From Adhaeribacter rhizoryzae (GTDB taxonomy: Bacteria; Bacteroidota; Bacteroidia; Cytophagales; Hymenobacteraceae): a DNA stretch of 64,000 nucleotides. The notes beneath the pieces are model-generated. The model worked only from the letters and a program-made list of their open reading frames with translations. It searched no databases and was not told where the DNA came from. This document shows, in pieces, positions 55,837-63,725 of the stretch (positions are counted from its first letter, which is position 1; each line of letters begins with the position of its first letter). Made by a program: the position numbers and the translations under genes. The stretch is taken from positions 372,001-436,000 of the forward strand of contig NZ_VWSF01000001.1 of NCBI RefSeq assembly GCF_008629685.1, read 5' to 3'.

Positions 55837-56622
55837 ATGGATTTAAAGAGTGCGTATTTAGAGAATCTAGGAACACCTCCCAACAAGGTTTATAAGTTTT
55901 TTACATTAAATGAAAATTTTTATAAAACAATTTCAGGCCATTATTTTTGGTTGTCTAAACCTGCAGATTTTAATGATCCTTTCGATTGTAATCCACACCT
56001 TATAACTTTTAAACCTACTAAACAAGCAATAAAGCTTCTGTTTAAATCGCAACCTCTTGAAGGTACTAGGAGGCAAAGACGCAATACATTAAAAGGATAT
56101 TTTGCACAGCCTGAAAAAATTAAAAAGATTCATGATGAGTTAAAGTTCGAAATGAATAATGTGTGGGGGATTTGTTGTTTTACCAAGACTTATAAAAATA
56201 TACTGATGTGGTCGCATTATGCAAACAAGCACACTGGAGTTTGTTTGGGTTTTGAACCAGCTTTATCCCCAGATACATTTCTTATTTCTAATGTTAAATA
56301 CACCAACCATTTTCAACCTATGGACTATGGTTCCCAAAGGCAAGTTGCTTTATTTAATATGTTTATCACAAAATCAGAGGATTGGAAGTATGAAGAAGAA
56401 ATGAGGCTCGTGGGTCATCAAACTGGGAAATGGCCTTTCCCTAAGAAAGTTTTAAGAGAAGTAATATTTGGCTGCAAAACTTCTAAAGAAGACAAGAAGA
56501 AAGTATTAGAATTTTTGAAGGCAAATGGCTATGATAATGTAATTTATAAACAAGCCACAATGCGAGAAGATAGTTTTTTATTAGATTTTAAAGAACTAAA
56601 CGATATTGATCAAATTAATTAG
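55837..56622 (+). CDS. DUF2971 domain protein
   Basis: A 261-residue cytoplasmic protein with the DUF2971 pattern: VYKFFTLNENFYKTI, WLSKPADFNDPFDC, WGICCFTKTYKNILMWSHYA, HTGVCLGFE, then the EDWKYEEEMRLV and REVIFGCKTS segments. The function of the family is unknown; members are often found in accessory DNA. It is strongly AT-rich compared with housekeeping genes here and lies between REP copies C and D, so it may have arrived as a passenger. No toxin or nuclease motif is visible to me. Confidence 0.88.
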   Translation: MDLKSAYLENLGTPPNKVYKFFTLNENFYKTISGHYFWLSKPADFNDPFDCNPHLITFKPTKQAIKLLFKSQPLEGTRRQRRNTLKGYFAQPEKIKKIHDELKFEMNNVWGICCFTKTYKNILMWSHYANKHTGVCLGFEPALSPDTFLISNVKYTNHFQPMDYGSQRQVALFNMFITKSEDWKYEEEMRLVGHQTGKWPFPKKVLREVIFGCKTSKEDKKKVLEFLKANGYDNVIYKQATMREDSFLLDFKELNDIDQIN

Positions 56623-56641
56623 AATTATGGAAACTGCATAC

Positions 56642-56672
56642 TTCTGCCGTGTCAGGTGTTATCACCTGACAC
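56642..56672 (+). repeat. REP copy D
   Basis: Tag TTCTGCC, then GTGTCAGGTG, loop TTAT and CACCTGACAC (56649-56672), a perfect 10-bp stem. It lies 19 bp after the DUF2971 stop and is inverted relative to copy C. Confidence 0.9.
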
Positions 56673-56798
56673 TTAAAATGTTTGCTATTTATTCGTTAAT
56701 ATATTCTTTCCTATAATATCAACCAATCAAAAACTCAAATATTTAAATAAAGCTTTTTATAATACTGAGTTAATAGCTCCGGCAAATTTTCCTGAAAA

Positions 56799-56835
56799 CA
56801 AAAAAGCCTTGCAAGTTATTAACTTACAAGGCTTT
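56799..56835 (-). terminator. Terminator after tRNA-Leu
   Basis: On the minus strand GCCTTG(T)AAGTTA and its complement AACTT(G)CAAGGC form a long stem followed by TTTTTT, directly after the tRNA 3' end. Confidence 0.85.
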
Positions 56836-56836
56836 G

Positions 56837-56920
56837 TACCCAGAGCCGGGGTCGAACCGGCACATCCGTGAAGATATTGGTGTTTGAGACCAACGCGTCT
56901 ACCGATTCCGCCATCTGGGC
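56837..56920 (-). tRNA. tRNA-Leu (anticodon CAA)
   Basis: An 84-nt cloverleaf read on the minus strand. The acceptor GCCCAGA pairs with TCTGGGT (one G.U at the end), the anticodon loop CTCAAAC is flanked by TTGGT/ACCAA, a long variable arm is present, and the T arm has GGTTCGACCCC. The loop gives anticodon CAA, and with the class II arm this is Leu. CCA is not encoded. A strong terminator follows. Confidence 0.92.
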
Positions 56921-56940
56921 AGGTAGTCACTAATCCGAAA

Positions 56941-56963
56941 GTACCCAGAGCCGGGGTCGAACC
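56941..56963 (-). pseudogene. tRNA-Leu 3'-end fragment
   Basis: These 23 bp are identical to 56836-56858, the T arm and 3' acceptor strand of tRNA-Leu (starting GTACCCAGAGCC on the plus strand). The 5' part of a tRNA is absent upstream of it, where the hscB stop lies 23 bp away. It is a remnant of a duplicated tRNA or of recombination at the tRNA end. Confidence 0.8.
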
Positions 56964-56985
56964 TATTAGATTCTGCGACGCTGTT

Positions 56986-57522
56986 TTACGTTCGGGATGC
57001 AAACTTAGATAAACTTTCCTGAATTCGCAACAAGTATTTTTTCTTTAAATAGTAAGTTTTTATCTGTTGCAGGGCCTCGTCGCGCGTAAATCCCTCCAAC
57101 ATAGGGTATTGGTTCAGGGTAGGTAATATATCGGCATCTAAGGTAGCGGCAATGCCGGTGGCTTCCTGGCTTACTTTGTTAAAAGCAGCTTCGTCGTAGT
57201 CAAACTCCAGTTCCATGAGTTCTTCGTTCAGCTCCATCATTTCCATCAGGAAGTCGGAGGGAAGTTCGTTGTTTTTGCCTTCTTCCAACAGGCCGTGCTG
57301 CTCCAGCAAATATTTCATGCGCGCATCGGGGTTGCTCAGGGTGCGGTAAGCGTTGGTATTCAGCGTCGAGAGAGCCAATATTTCGCTTTGCTTTTCAGAA
57401 GTTTCGTTCGCGTGAAAGTCCGGGTGAAACTGCCGGCTCAGCTCGTAATATTTTTGTTTAATCAGTTTTTCGTCGGGCAAAAAGCTTTCCGGTATGCCGT
57501 AAAACTCGAAATAATTTTGCAT
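56986..57522 (-). CDS. hscB: Fe-S cluster co-chaperone HscB
   Basis: A J-protein co-chaperone that delivers IscU-like scaffolds to an Hsp70 for iron-sulfur cluster transfer. The 178-residue protein has an N-terminal J domain with intact HPD (residues 33-35, in SRQFHPDFHAN), NTNAYRTLSNPDARMKYLL, and the C-terminal three-helix scaffold-binding domain (LMEMMELNEELMELEFDYDE). It is a natural companion to the iron-sulfur-rich complex I, although the other isc/suf genes are not in the window. Confidence 0.9.
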   Translation of the reverse strand: MQNYFEFYGIPESFLPDEKLIKQKYYELSRQFHPDFHANETSEKQSEILALSTLNTNAYRTLSNPDARMKYLLEQHGLLEEGKNNELPSDFLMEMMELNEELMELEFDYDEAAFNKVSQEATGIAATLDADILPTLNQYPMLEGFTRDEALQQIKTYYLKKKYLLRIQESLSKFASRT

Positions 57523-57626
57523 GTTTTAGTCTTTAGTAATTAGCTGTTAGCTTCTGTAATGATTAAAACCGATAGTACGCAGAAGTTGGTAATATAAGTT
57601 TAAACCTAGTAACAGAAATTCATTTC

Positions 57627-57690
57627 TGTCATTCAGGAGGAACCTATTTAGCAGGCAGCCAAAAAGTTTGCTCCTGAATGACAGATGTGG
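57627..57690 (+). repeat. 64-bp palindromic repeat (copy 1)
   Basis: Starts TGTCATTCAGGAGG and ends CTCCTGAATGACAGATGTGG; the arms (57625-57639 with 57671-57685) are perfect complements. It is about 83% identical, counted by eye over 64 positions with no gaps, to the reverse complement of 59863-59926. Confidence 0.8.
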
Positions 57691-57772
57691 TTTTTTAGCC
57701 TGAAAAACAAAATGTATGTAAATATAGCACGCCAGCAGTAACAACCAACAACTAACAACCAGCAACCAAATA

Positions 57773-58546
57773 TTATTCGGCCGGGTAAAAGTTTATGTCT
57801 ACGCGCGAATCGTAATGCAGGCCGAGCAATTCGGAGGCATTGCCTTTGTTGATGCCGATGGCCAAACGGCCGGCGCTGGTTAAAACGCATACGCAATCGC
57901 CTTCGTCTACGGTGTTGTAATTGGGGCTGATACGGTCTACGGTTTCGCGGCCAAACGTAATGGTAAGCTGGCGATCGTGGCCAATGGCATCAATGCTGTC
58001 CTGGGTAATATCGGTTATCAGGTTGCCATAGTGGTCTACGTGAATTACGTGGCCGGTAATGCTGTGGTCGCTGAGGCGGAGCTGCCGGTTTAAAAGTTCG
58101 CGCATGCCGCTGGTTTCCTGCCCCAACTCCCGAATATCGCCGCCCTGGGCCAGAAAAGCGGCTGCCGGGCCCAGCACGTCTTTGGCCGGGTGCGACAATA
58201 CGCCGTTTACTTCCAACTCTACTACCAGGTCGGGCTGCGAATCAGTCAGTAATGACAAAATGCCATTATCGGCCGCGACAAAATAATGGTTTTTGTACTT
58301 AATGGCCTGGTACCGCCCGTCAACGCTGCCCTGCGAATCTACGGCTACCAGGTGCACCGTTCCTTCGGGTAAATCCTGGAAAACAGATTGTAGTACGTAG
58401 GTGCCGTGGGCAATATTAAAAGGCTCTATTTGGTGCGAAATGTCCAGAATTTGGGCGTGGGGGCTAATTTTAAGAATACTCGCCTTCACCGCTGCCACGT
58501 AGTGATCAGTATATCCAAAATCAGATAAAAACGTAATCAGAGGCAT
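57773..58546 (-). CDS. SAM hydrolase / SAM hydroxide adenosyltransferase family protein
   Basis: A 257-residue DUF62-family protein. N-terminal signature TFLSDFGYTDHYVAAVKASI, then ILDISHQIEPFNIAHGTYVLQ, VHLVAVDSQGSVDGR, VAADNGILSLLTD, and a C-terminal beta-barrel domain (GHVIHVDHYGNLITDI). Characterised members split S-adenosylmethionine with water or halide to adenosine/halo-adenosine and methionine. Its physiological role in this lineage is not established. It is divergent from phoH across about 97 bp. Confidence 0.92.
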   Translation of the reverse strand: MPLITFLSDFGYTDHYVAAVKASILKISPHAQILDISHQIEPFNIAHGTYVLQSVFQDLPEGTVHLVAVDSQGSVDGRYQAIKYKNHYFVAADNGILSLLTDSQPDLVVELEVNGVLSHPAKDVLGPAAAFLAQGGDIRELGQETSGMRELLNRQLRLSDHSITGHVIHVDHYGNLITDITQDSIDAIGHDRQLTITFGRETVDRISPNYNTVDEGDCVCVLTSAGRLAIGINKGNASELLGLHYDSRVDINFYPAE

Positions 58547-58643
58547 AAAGACGAATTAAATTTGCACAATATTTGTTAATTGCAAAAGTAGGAATATTTT
58601 AGAAGAATTAAATTCATTCATAAAGCTAACCACCTGAACTAAT

Positions 58644-59684
58644 TTGGTAGAAAAAGTTATAACCCTGGAAAATATATCCCTGATAGACTTTCTGGGAATT
58701 GAGAATCAGAATATTAAGCAACTCGCCGCTGCTTTTCCGAGCAGCAAGATTATTTCGCGGGGCAACGAAATAAAAATTCAAGGCAAGACCCCCGAAATAA
58801 CCAAGATTAACGAGATTCTTTCTTCGCTCATCGAGCATTATCATAAATTTGGCAAAATAACCCACACCAACGTGGATAAATATATATCGCCGGATCTGGA
58901 TGCCCCAGACGAAATTCCGCATCCTACGGCACAGGATGTTTTGTTGTACGGCAGCAAAGGCGGTGTAATTAAGGCCAAAAGCCCGAACCAGCAGCGCCTG
59001 GTAGATGCTGTAGATAAAAACGATCTGGTGTTTGCACTAGGGCCGGCCGGTACGGGTAAAACTTATATTTCGGTGGCGTTGGCGGTGCGCGCGTTAAAAA
59101 ACAAAGAGGTTAAGAAAATTATTATTTCGCGCCCCGTGGTAGAAGCCGGTGAAAACCTGGGCTTTTTGCCCGGCGACATGAAAGATAAAGTTGACCCGTA
59201 TTTGCGCCCGATTTACGATGCCCTGGAAGACATGATTCCGGTAGAAAAGCTGAAATATTATTACGAAAACAAAATAATAGAAATAGCACCGCTGGCGTAT
59301 ATGCGCGGCCGTACTTTGAACAATGCGTTTGTGTTGCTCGATGAAGCCCAGAATACCACCCCAATGCAGATTAAGATGTTTCTGACCCGCATGGGCCCGA
59401 ACTCGAAAGTAATGATAAACGGCGACCGCTCGCAGATAGATTTACCAACGAAGCAAAAATCGGGTTTAATAGAAGCCATACACATTCTGCGCGATGTAAA
59501 AGGCATTGTAATGGTAGAACTGAAGCCGGAAGATGTGGTGCGCCACCGTTTAGTACGCGAAATTATTGAAGCTTACACCAAAGCCGAAGAAAGTGCCCTG
59601 AGCAGCAATGGGAACCAGCGGGAAAAAGATTATCGTCCCCGCAACAGTTACCGCACCGCCGAGAGCGCCAATACCGGCGAATAA
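58644..59684 (+). CDS. phoH: PhoH-family ATPase
   Basis: A 346-residue cytoplasmic ATPase with an N-terminal KH-like segment (FPSSKIISRGNEIKIQG) and a helicase-like P-loop domain: Walker A GPAGTGKTYI (about residue 133), Walker B VLLDEAQNTTP, and the sensor NGDRSQIDLP. The start is a TTG at 58644, giving LVEKVITLENISLIDFLG, the usual N-terminus of the family in Bacteroidota; no ATG occurs in the right position. The Ser/Arg-rich tail is probably disordered. PhoH proteins are linked to RNA metabolism and stress. Confidence 0.9.
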   Translation: MVEKVITLENISLIDFLGIENQNIKQLAAAFPSSKIISRGNEIKIQGKTPEITKINEILSSLIEHYHKFGKITHTNVDKYISPDLDAPDEIPHPTAQDVLLYGSKGGVIKAKSPNQQRLVDAVDKNDLVFALGPAGTGKTYISVALAVRALKNKEVKKIIISRPVVEAGENLGFLPGDMKDKVDPYLRPIYDALEDMIPVEKLKYYYENKIIEIAPLAYMRGRTLNNAFVLLDEAQNTTPMQIKMFLTRMGPNSKVMINGDRSQIDLPTKQKSGLIEAIHILRDVKGIVMVELKPEDVVRHRLVREIIEAYTKAEESALSSNGNQREKDYRPRNSYRTAESANTGE

Positions 59685-59706
59685 ATTTTAATATTATTTA
59701 ACCTGT

Positions 59707-59767
59707 CATTCCGGTCCGGAATTATTTTGCCTTCAGCAGAATATTCCCGGACCGGAATGTTTTTTTA
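59707..59767 (+). terminator. Terminator of phoH
   Basis: CATTCCGGTCCGG and its complement CCGGACCGGAATG form a long stem followed by a T-run of eight. It begins 22 bp after the phoH stop. Confidence 0.85.
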
Positions 59768-59862
59768 TGTAAATAGTACCAGCCAATATTTATAGTGTCA
59801 GGCAATATTTAAGAGTGTTGAGCAACTACTTAACTATTAAAAAAAAAAGAGGTTTAAGCAAT

Positions 59863-59933
59863 CCACATTTGTTATTCAGAAGGAAAATTGTTCGCTACTT
59901 GCTAAATAGTTTCCTACTGAATGACAAATGTGG
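59863..59933 (-). repeat. 64-bp palindromic repeat (copy 2) with extended arms
   Basis: CCACATTTGT at the left end and ACAAATGTGG at the right end give an outer stem that continues through TTATTCAG/CTGAATGA. The core CTATTTAGCA is shared with copy 1 on the opposite strand. No ORF is supported. Confidence 0.8.
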
Positions 59934-60322
59934 GAGGGGAGATCTCTATGCGAGAGGAAAGAACGCTAAATCAAACACTTTTATTCCTTGTGTACGCCAG
60001 TAAATATTAATACAGAATAGCAACAGCTACGAAGCAAACTACATCAGTTTGGGCAATGAGGGCCTTTCAGGTTTCCGGTGCGCAGCATTCCGACGGAGGA
60101 GGAAAGGAAAGATGAGCAGCCCGAATGACCAAACGGGGCCTCGCGGCCTTGAGCAAACTTAGGCTCATAAATACTGTAAGCACTTAAACATTGAAAGATG
60201 TAATCTTTCAAAAGATAAAACCTTTCAAAAATTAAAAATATTTCAAAAGACAAAACCTAAATCACTATTTCACAAAAGAAAATATTTTACGTACTCCAAT
60301 CTTAAACAATTATTCAAACCAA
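59934..60322. other. Gene-free stretch with GC-rich patch and tandem repeats
   Basis: A GC-rich patch (~60045-60165, containing GGCCTCGCGGCC) stands out from AT-rich surroundings. A hairpin TTGAAAGA...TCTTTCAA is at 60191-60211, and three ~17-18-bp tandem repeats starting TTTCAAAA lie at 60206-60222, 60223-60240 and 60241-60257. No gene is supported. Confidence 0.55.
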
Positions 60323-60760
60323 GTGCAAAACTTAATCCTGGTAAGTAAAATAGAAGATATCCGCGACTTAGACGCTGCCTTTACCATTCGCGAAAAAGTT
60401 TTTGTAGAAGAACAAGGCGTGCCCACCGCAGACGAATACGACCAATACGAAAAAACAGCGCACCATTATTTAGCTACCAGCAATGGCGTACCCTGCGGCG
60501 CGGCGCGTTGGCGTCAAACCGAGAAAGGCATAAAACTGGAGCGATTTGCCGTATTGCCCGAATACCGGAACCAGGAAGTAGGTAGCCACTTGCTGCATAA
60601 AATTTTGCAAGATGTAAAAGCCGCACACCCTGATAAAGAAATATACCTGCACGCCCAATTGCCGGCTGTTTCGTTTTATGCCCGCCAGGGTTTCGAAACC
60701 GTTGGGGACTTATTTACCGAATGCGACATTGACCATTTTAAAATGATTTTGCGTGATTAG
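60323..60760 (+). CDS. GNAT-family N-acetyltransferase
   Basis: A 145-residue acetyltransferase related to ElaA/YjcF proteins: AFTIREKVFVEEQGVP at the N-terminus, CGAARWRQTEKGIKLERFAV, the acetyl-CoA loop LPEYRNQEVGSHLLHKIL and SFYARQGFETVGD. The start is GTG at 60323; no ATG fits. Its end overlaps comEC by 8 bp. Its substrate is unknown. Confidence 0.9.
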   Translation: MQNLILVSKIEDIRDLDAAFTIREKVFVEEQGVPTADEYDQYEKTAHHYLATSNGVPCGAARWRQTEKGIKLERFAVLPEYRNQEVGSHLLHKILQDVKAAHPDKEIYLHAQLPAVSFYARQGFETVGDLFTECDIDHFKMILRD

Positions 60761-62876
60761 GTGGGGACCTTATCCTTTCTTACGCATTATTTTTTTCTTT
60801 AGCGCCGGCATCGTTATTTACCTGCAGGCCGATAAATATTCTTTTGCCACTAGTTTACTAGCCGGGCTTTTACTTTTTATTTATGTACTACTTTATTTCC
60901 TCTCCCGGCAAAAAAAATCAACCAACCTGAATAATCTGGTGGGTATTACGGGCATGTTGTTGCTTGTTACGGCGGGTTATGTGTTTACCCATGTTTTCAC
61001 TTTTCGGCATCAGCCGGTAAATTTAAACCACCCGCCCGGCACCATCAGCCATTATGTGGGCGTGGTAGATGATTATATTACCCAAAAACCTGCCTCGGTT
61101 AGTTCTACCATTTTAGTAAAAGCTGTAAAACGGGCAGGGAACTGGCAACCGGCGGCGGGTAAAGTACGACTTACCATAAAGCGGGAGCAAGCAAATATTC
61201 CTTTAAGCTATGGCGCCGTATTGCTGATAAAAGGCCAGCCCGAACCTGTAAAACCACCCCTGAACCCCGCCCAATTCGATTACCGCCAATATTTAGCCAA
61301 CAACCAGGTTTATTTCCAGTATTATTTATCAGGACCTTATTTCATGCAGATAGGTTACGAACCCGGTAATATTTTAATGGCCTGGAGCATTGCTGTCCGG
61401 AATAATATGGATGCGCGGTTGCGAGCCGCTATGCCTTCGGACCGCGAATACGGCGTAGCGGCGGCCCTGCTGCTGGGTATAAAAGATTATTTGCCCGAAG
61501 ATATTAAAGCGGCTTATTCCCAGTCGGGTACCATGCACGTGTTGGCAGTTTCGGGTTTGCACGTTGGGGTAATATTTTATATTCTTAATTTTTTTCTGGG
61601 CCGCTGGAGCCGGCAACGTGGCTTTAAATGGTTCCGGTTTTTGGTGTTGCTGGGTATATTTGGCATGTACGCTTTTGTTACGGCTTTGTCGGCGTCGGTG
61701 CTGCGGGCGGTGGGCATGTTTTTATTGCTGGTAGCCGCCGAAACTTTCCGGCGACAAACCAATATTTACAACACGCTGGCGGCAGCCGCTTTTTTTCTGC
61801 TGCTCTACAACCCTTACTTTTTAGTCGATGTGGGTTTTCAGTTGTCGTTTCTGGCGGTGCTGGGTATTTTGTATTTCAGCCCGATACTGGAAAAACCGTT
61901 GGCTCCCGAAACTTACGTGGCCCGCTTTGTCTGGAAAATGCTTTGTGCTTCGGTGGCGGCCCAATTGACTACGTTGCCGCTCACGCTTTATTATTTTCAC
62001 CAGTTCCCGGTTTATTTTCTGGCAGCAAACTTAGTAGCAATTACCCTTTCGAGTGTAGCCCTGGTGGTGGGTTTGGGTTTGCTGGCGCTTTCTTGGCTCC
62101 CTTTGGTGCCTATTTATTTGGGTAAAGCTTTGTCCTGGCTGCTCTGGCTGATGCACGAAAGTAATTCCTGGTTGTTGCAAGCGCCCTTTCCGGTAATAAA
62201 TAATATTAATTTAACTACGGTACAAACGTGGCTGCTGTATTTATTGCTGGTTTTCCTGATTTTGTTTTTCGCCCGGAAACGTTTGGTCTATTTTGCTTTT
62301 TTCAGCGGCTTGCTGGTAGTTTTCTCCGGGTTAAAAATAATGGCGGCCGGTAAGCGCCAAAATAACCAATTGCTGGCAGTATACCAGGTGCCAAAAGCTA
62401 CGGCCCTGGCTTTTATTTCCGGTGAACAAGGGCAATTGTTAGCCGACAGTACTTTCTATGCTAATCCTAAAAACCACCAATATATTATTCAGCCGCATTG
62501 GCAGGAACTGGGCATTACCAAGCAGCACACCAATACGCTCGGGAATAATTTACCTGGTTCTATTGCAACAATGCTGCTGCCCGATGGTAACCAGTTGCTG
62601 CAGTGGCAAGGTCTTAAAATATTGCGTTGTATTAAATCGCCGCGAGCTTTACTGGTGCAACAAGTTAAACCTGATTTTATAATATTGTCGCATCGGCCTT
62701 ACCTGAACCTGGATGAACTAACACCTGTATTAAAAGGCACTGCTGTAATATTAGATGGCACGAACAGCCTGCGTTACCAGGAACAAATAGAACAGTTGTT
62801 AACCAAAGCCGGTGTTATTTGTTATAATGTAAATAAACGCGGCGCCCTGTTACAACCGGTACCGCTGAAATACTAA
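60753..62876 (+). CDS. comEC: ComEC/Rec2-family DNA-uptake channel protein
   Basis: A 707-residue inner-membrane protein. An N-terminal OB-like/DUF4131 region follows two helices; the competence domain has the signature SGTMHVLAVSGLHVGVIFYI (about residue 257) and about eight further membrane helices. The C-terminal part has the topology of a metallo-beta-lactamase domain but no HxHxDH metal site is visible, as in many short ComEC forms. It is expected to pass single-stranded DNA in natural transformation. It starts at GTG, overlapping the GNAT gene by 8 bp, so translation is coupled. Confidence 0.88.
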   Translation: MIRWGPYPFLRIIFFFSAGIVIYLQADKYSFATSLLAGLLLFIYVLLYFLSRQKKSTNLNNLVGITGMLLLVTAGYVFTHVFTFRHQPVNLNHPPGTISHYVGVVDDYITQKPASVSSTILVKAVKRAGNWQPAAGKVRLTIKREQANIPLSYGAVLLIKGQPEPVKPPLNPAQFDYRQYLANNQVYFQYYLSGPYFMQIGYEPGNILMAWSIAVRNNMDARLRAAMPSDREYGVAAALLLGIKDYLPEDIKAAYSQSGTMHVLAVSGLHVGVIFYILNFFLGRWSRQRGFKWFRFLVLLGIFGMYAFVTALSASVLRAVGMFLLLVAAETFRRQTNIYNTLAAAAFFLLLYNPYFLVDVGFQLSFLAVLGILYFSPILEKPLAPETYVARFVWKMLCASVAAQLTTLPLTLYYFHQFPVYFLAANLVAITLSSVALVVGLGLLALSWLPLVPIYLGKALSWLLWLMHESNSWLLQAPFPVINNINLTTVQTWLLYLLLVFLILFFARKRLVYFAFFSGLLVVFSGLKIMAAGKRQNNQLLAVYQVPKATALAFISGEQGQLLADSTFYANPKNHQYIIQPHWQELGITKQHTNTLGNNLPGSIATMLLPDGNQLLQWQGLKILRCIKSPRALLVQQVKPDFIILSHRPYLNLDELTPVLKGTAVILDGTNSLRYQEQIEQLLTKAGVICYNVNKRGALLQPVPLKY

Positions 62877-62887
62877 AATCAGGAATA

Positions 62888-63661
62888 ATGGATTACGTAC
62901 AGTACCGAACCGCCGAACGCATTGCTTACATTACTTTAAACCGGCCCGAAAAACGGAATGCCTTAAACTTTGAAGTAGTGCGCCAACTCAAGCATGCTTT
63001 TGACTTTGCCGAAAACGACGAAGCCTGTAAAGTAATTGTACTGCAGGCTACCGGCGAGGTGTTTTGTGCCGGCGTAGATTTAGCGTACATGCAAACCCTG
63101 GCCCAAAACACCTTCGACGAAAATTTGTACGATTCTTCGCACCTAATGCAATTGTTCCGGCAGATTTATACGCTTAAAAAAGTGGTTATTGCCAAAGTAC
63201 ACGGGCACGCCATAGCCGGAGGTTGTGGCCTGGCTTCTATTTGCGATTTGGTATTTTCGGTGCCAGAGGCCCGGTTTGGGTATACCGAGGTAAAAATAGG
63301 TTTTGTGCCGGCCATTGTAAGTGTTTTTCTGCTGCGCAAAATAGGCGAAGCCTGCACCAAACAATTATTATTAACCGGCGATTTGGTGTCGGCGGCCAAA
63401 GCCCAGGAAATTGGGTTAATTAATTACATAATACCAGCCCCCGACCTAAACCAGGCTGTAGACGACTTTGCCCGGAAACTTTGCCAGGAGAATTCGGCCC
63501 AGAGCATGGAAATGATAAAAGAAATGCTGTACCGGTTGCCCGATATGAAGCTGAACCGCAGCCTGGATTATGCCGCCGAGATGAATGCCCTGGCGCGCGG
63601 TACCGCCGATTGCCAGCGCGGCATGGCCGCCTTTTTACAAAAAGAAAAATTCTGGTGGTAG
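62888..63661 (+). CDS. Enoyl-CoA hydratase/isomerase family protein
   Basis: A 257-residue crotonase-fold enzyme. Oxyanion-hole segments are visible at GEVFCAGVDLAYM and HAIAGGCGLASICD; the catalytic glutamate candidate is in FGYTEVKIGFVPA. The pattern resembles methylglutaconyl-CoA hydratases of leucine breakdown and general enoyl-CoA hydratases; sequence reading alone does not decide. It starts 11 bp after comEC on the same strand and may be co-transcribed. Confidence 0.9.
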   Translation: MDYVQYRTAERIAYITLNRPEKRNALNFEVVRQLKHAFDFAENDEACKVIVLQATGEVFCAGVDLAYMQTLAQNTFDENLYDSSHLMQLFRQIYTLKKVVIAKVHGHAIAGGCGLASICDLVFSVPEARFGYTEVKIGFVPAIVSVFLLRKIGEACTKQLLLTGDLVSAAKAQEIGLINYIIPAPDLNQAVDDFARKLCQENSAQSMEMIKEMLYRLPDMKLNRSLDYAAEMNALARGTADCQRGMAAFLQKEKFWW

Positions 63662-63725
63662 CATAGATTAAATTAAAATTAAATTAATATTAAAAACATA
63701 TTAAATACTTAATGGTTGTATAAAT

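Noticed and set aside
56836-56963. Genomic island att site pair at tRNA-Leu
   Set aside because: The two copies are only 105 bp apart and enclose just the tRNA, with no integrase, so an island is not shown; kept only as a recombination trace.
57547-57765. ORF over the 64-bp palindrome near hscB
   Set aside because: Its content comes from the repeat and from CAACCAACAACT-type low-complexity DNA.
60044-60253. Minus-strand ORF over the GC-rich patch
   Set aside because: No domain; the sequence is better explained as a non-coding repeat-like block.
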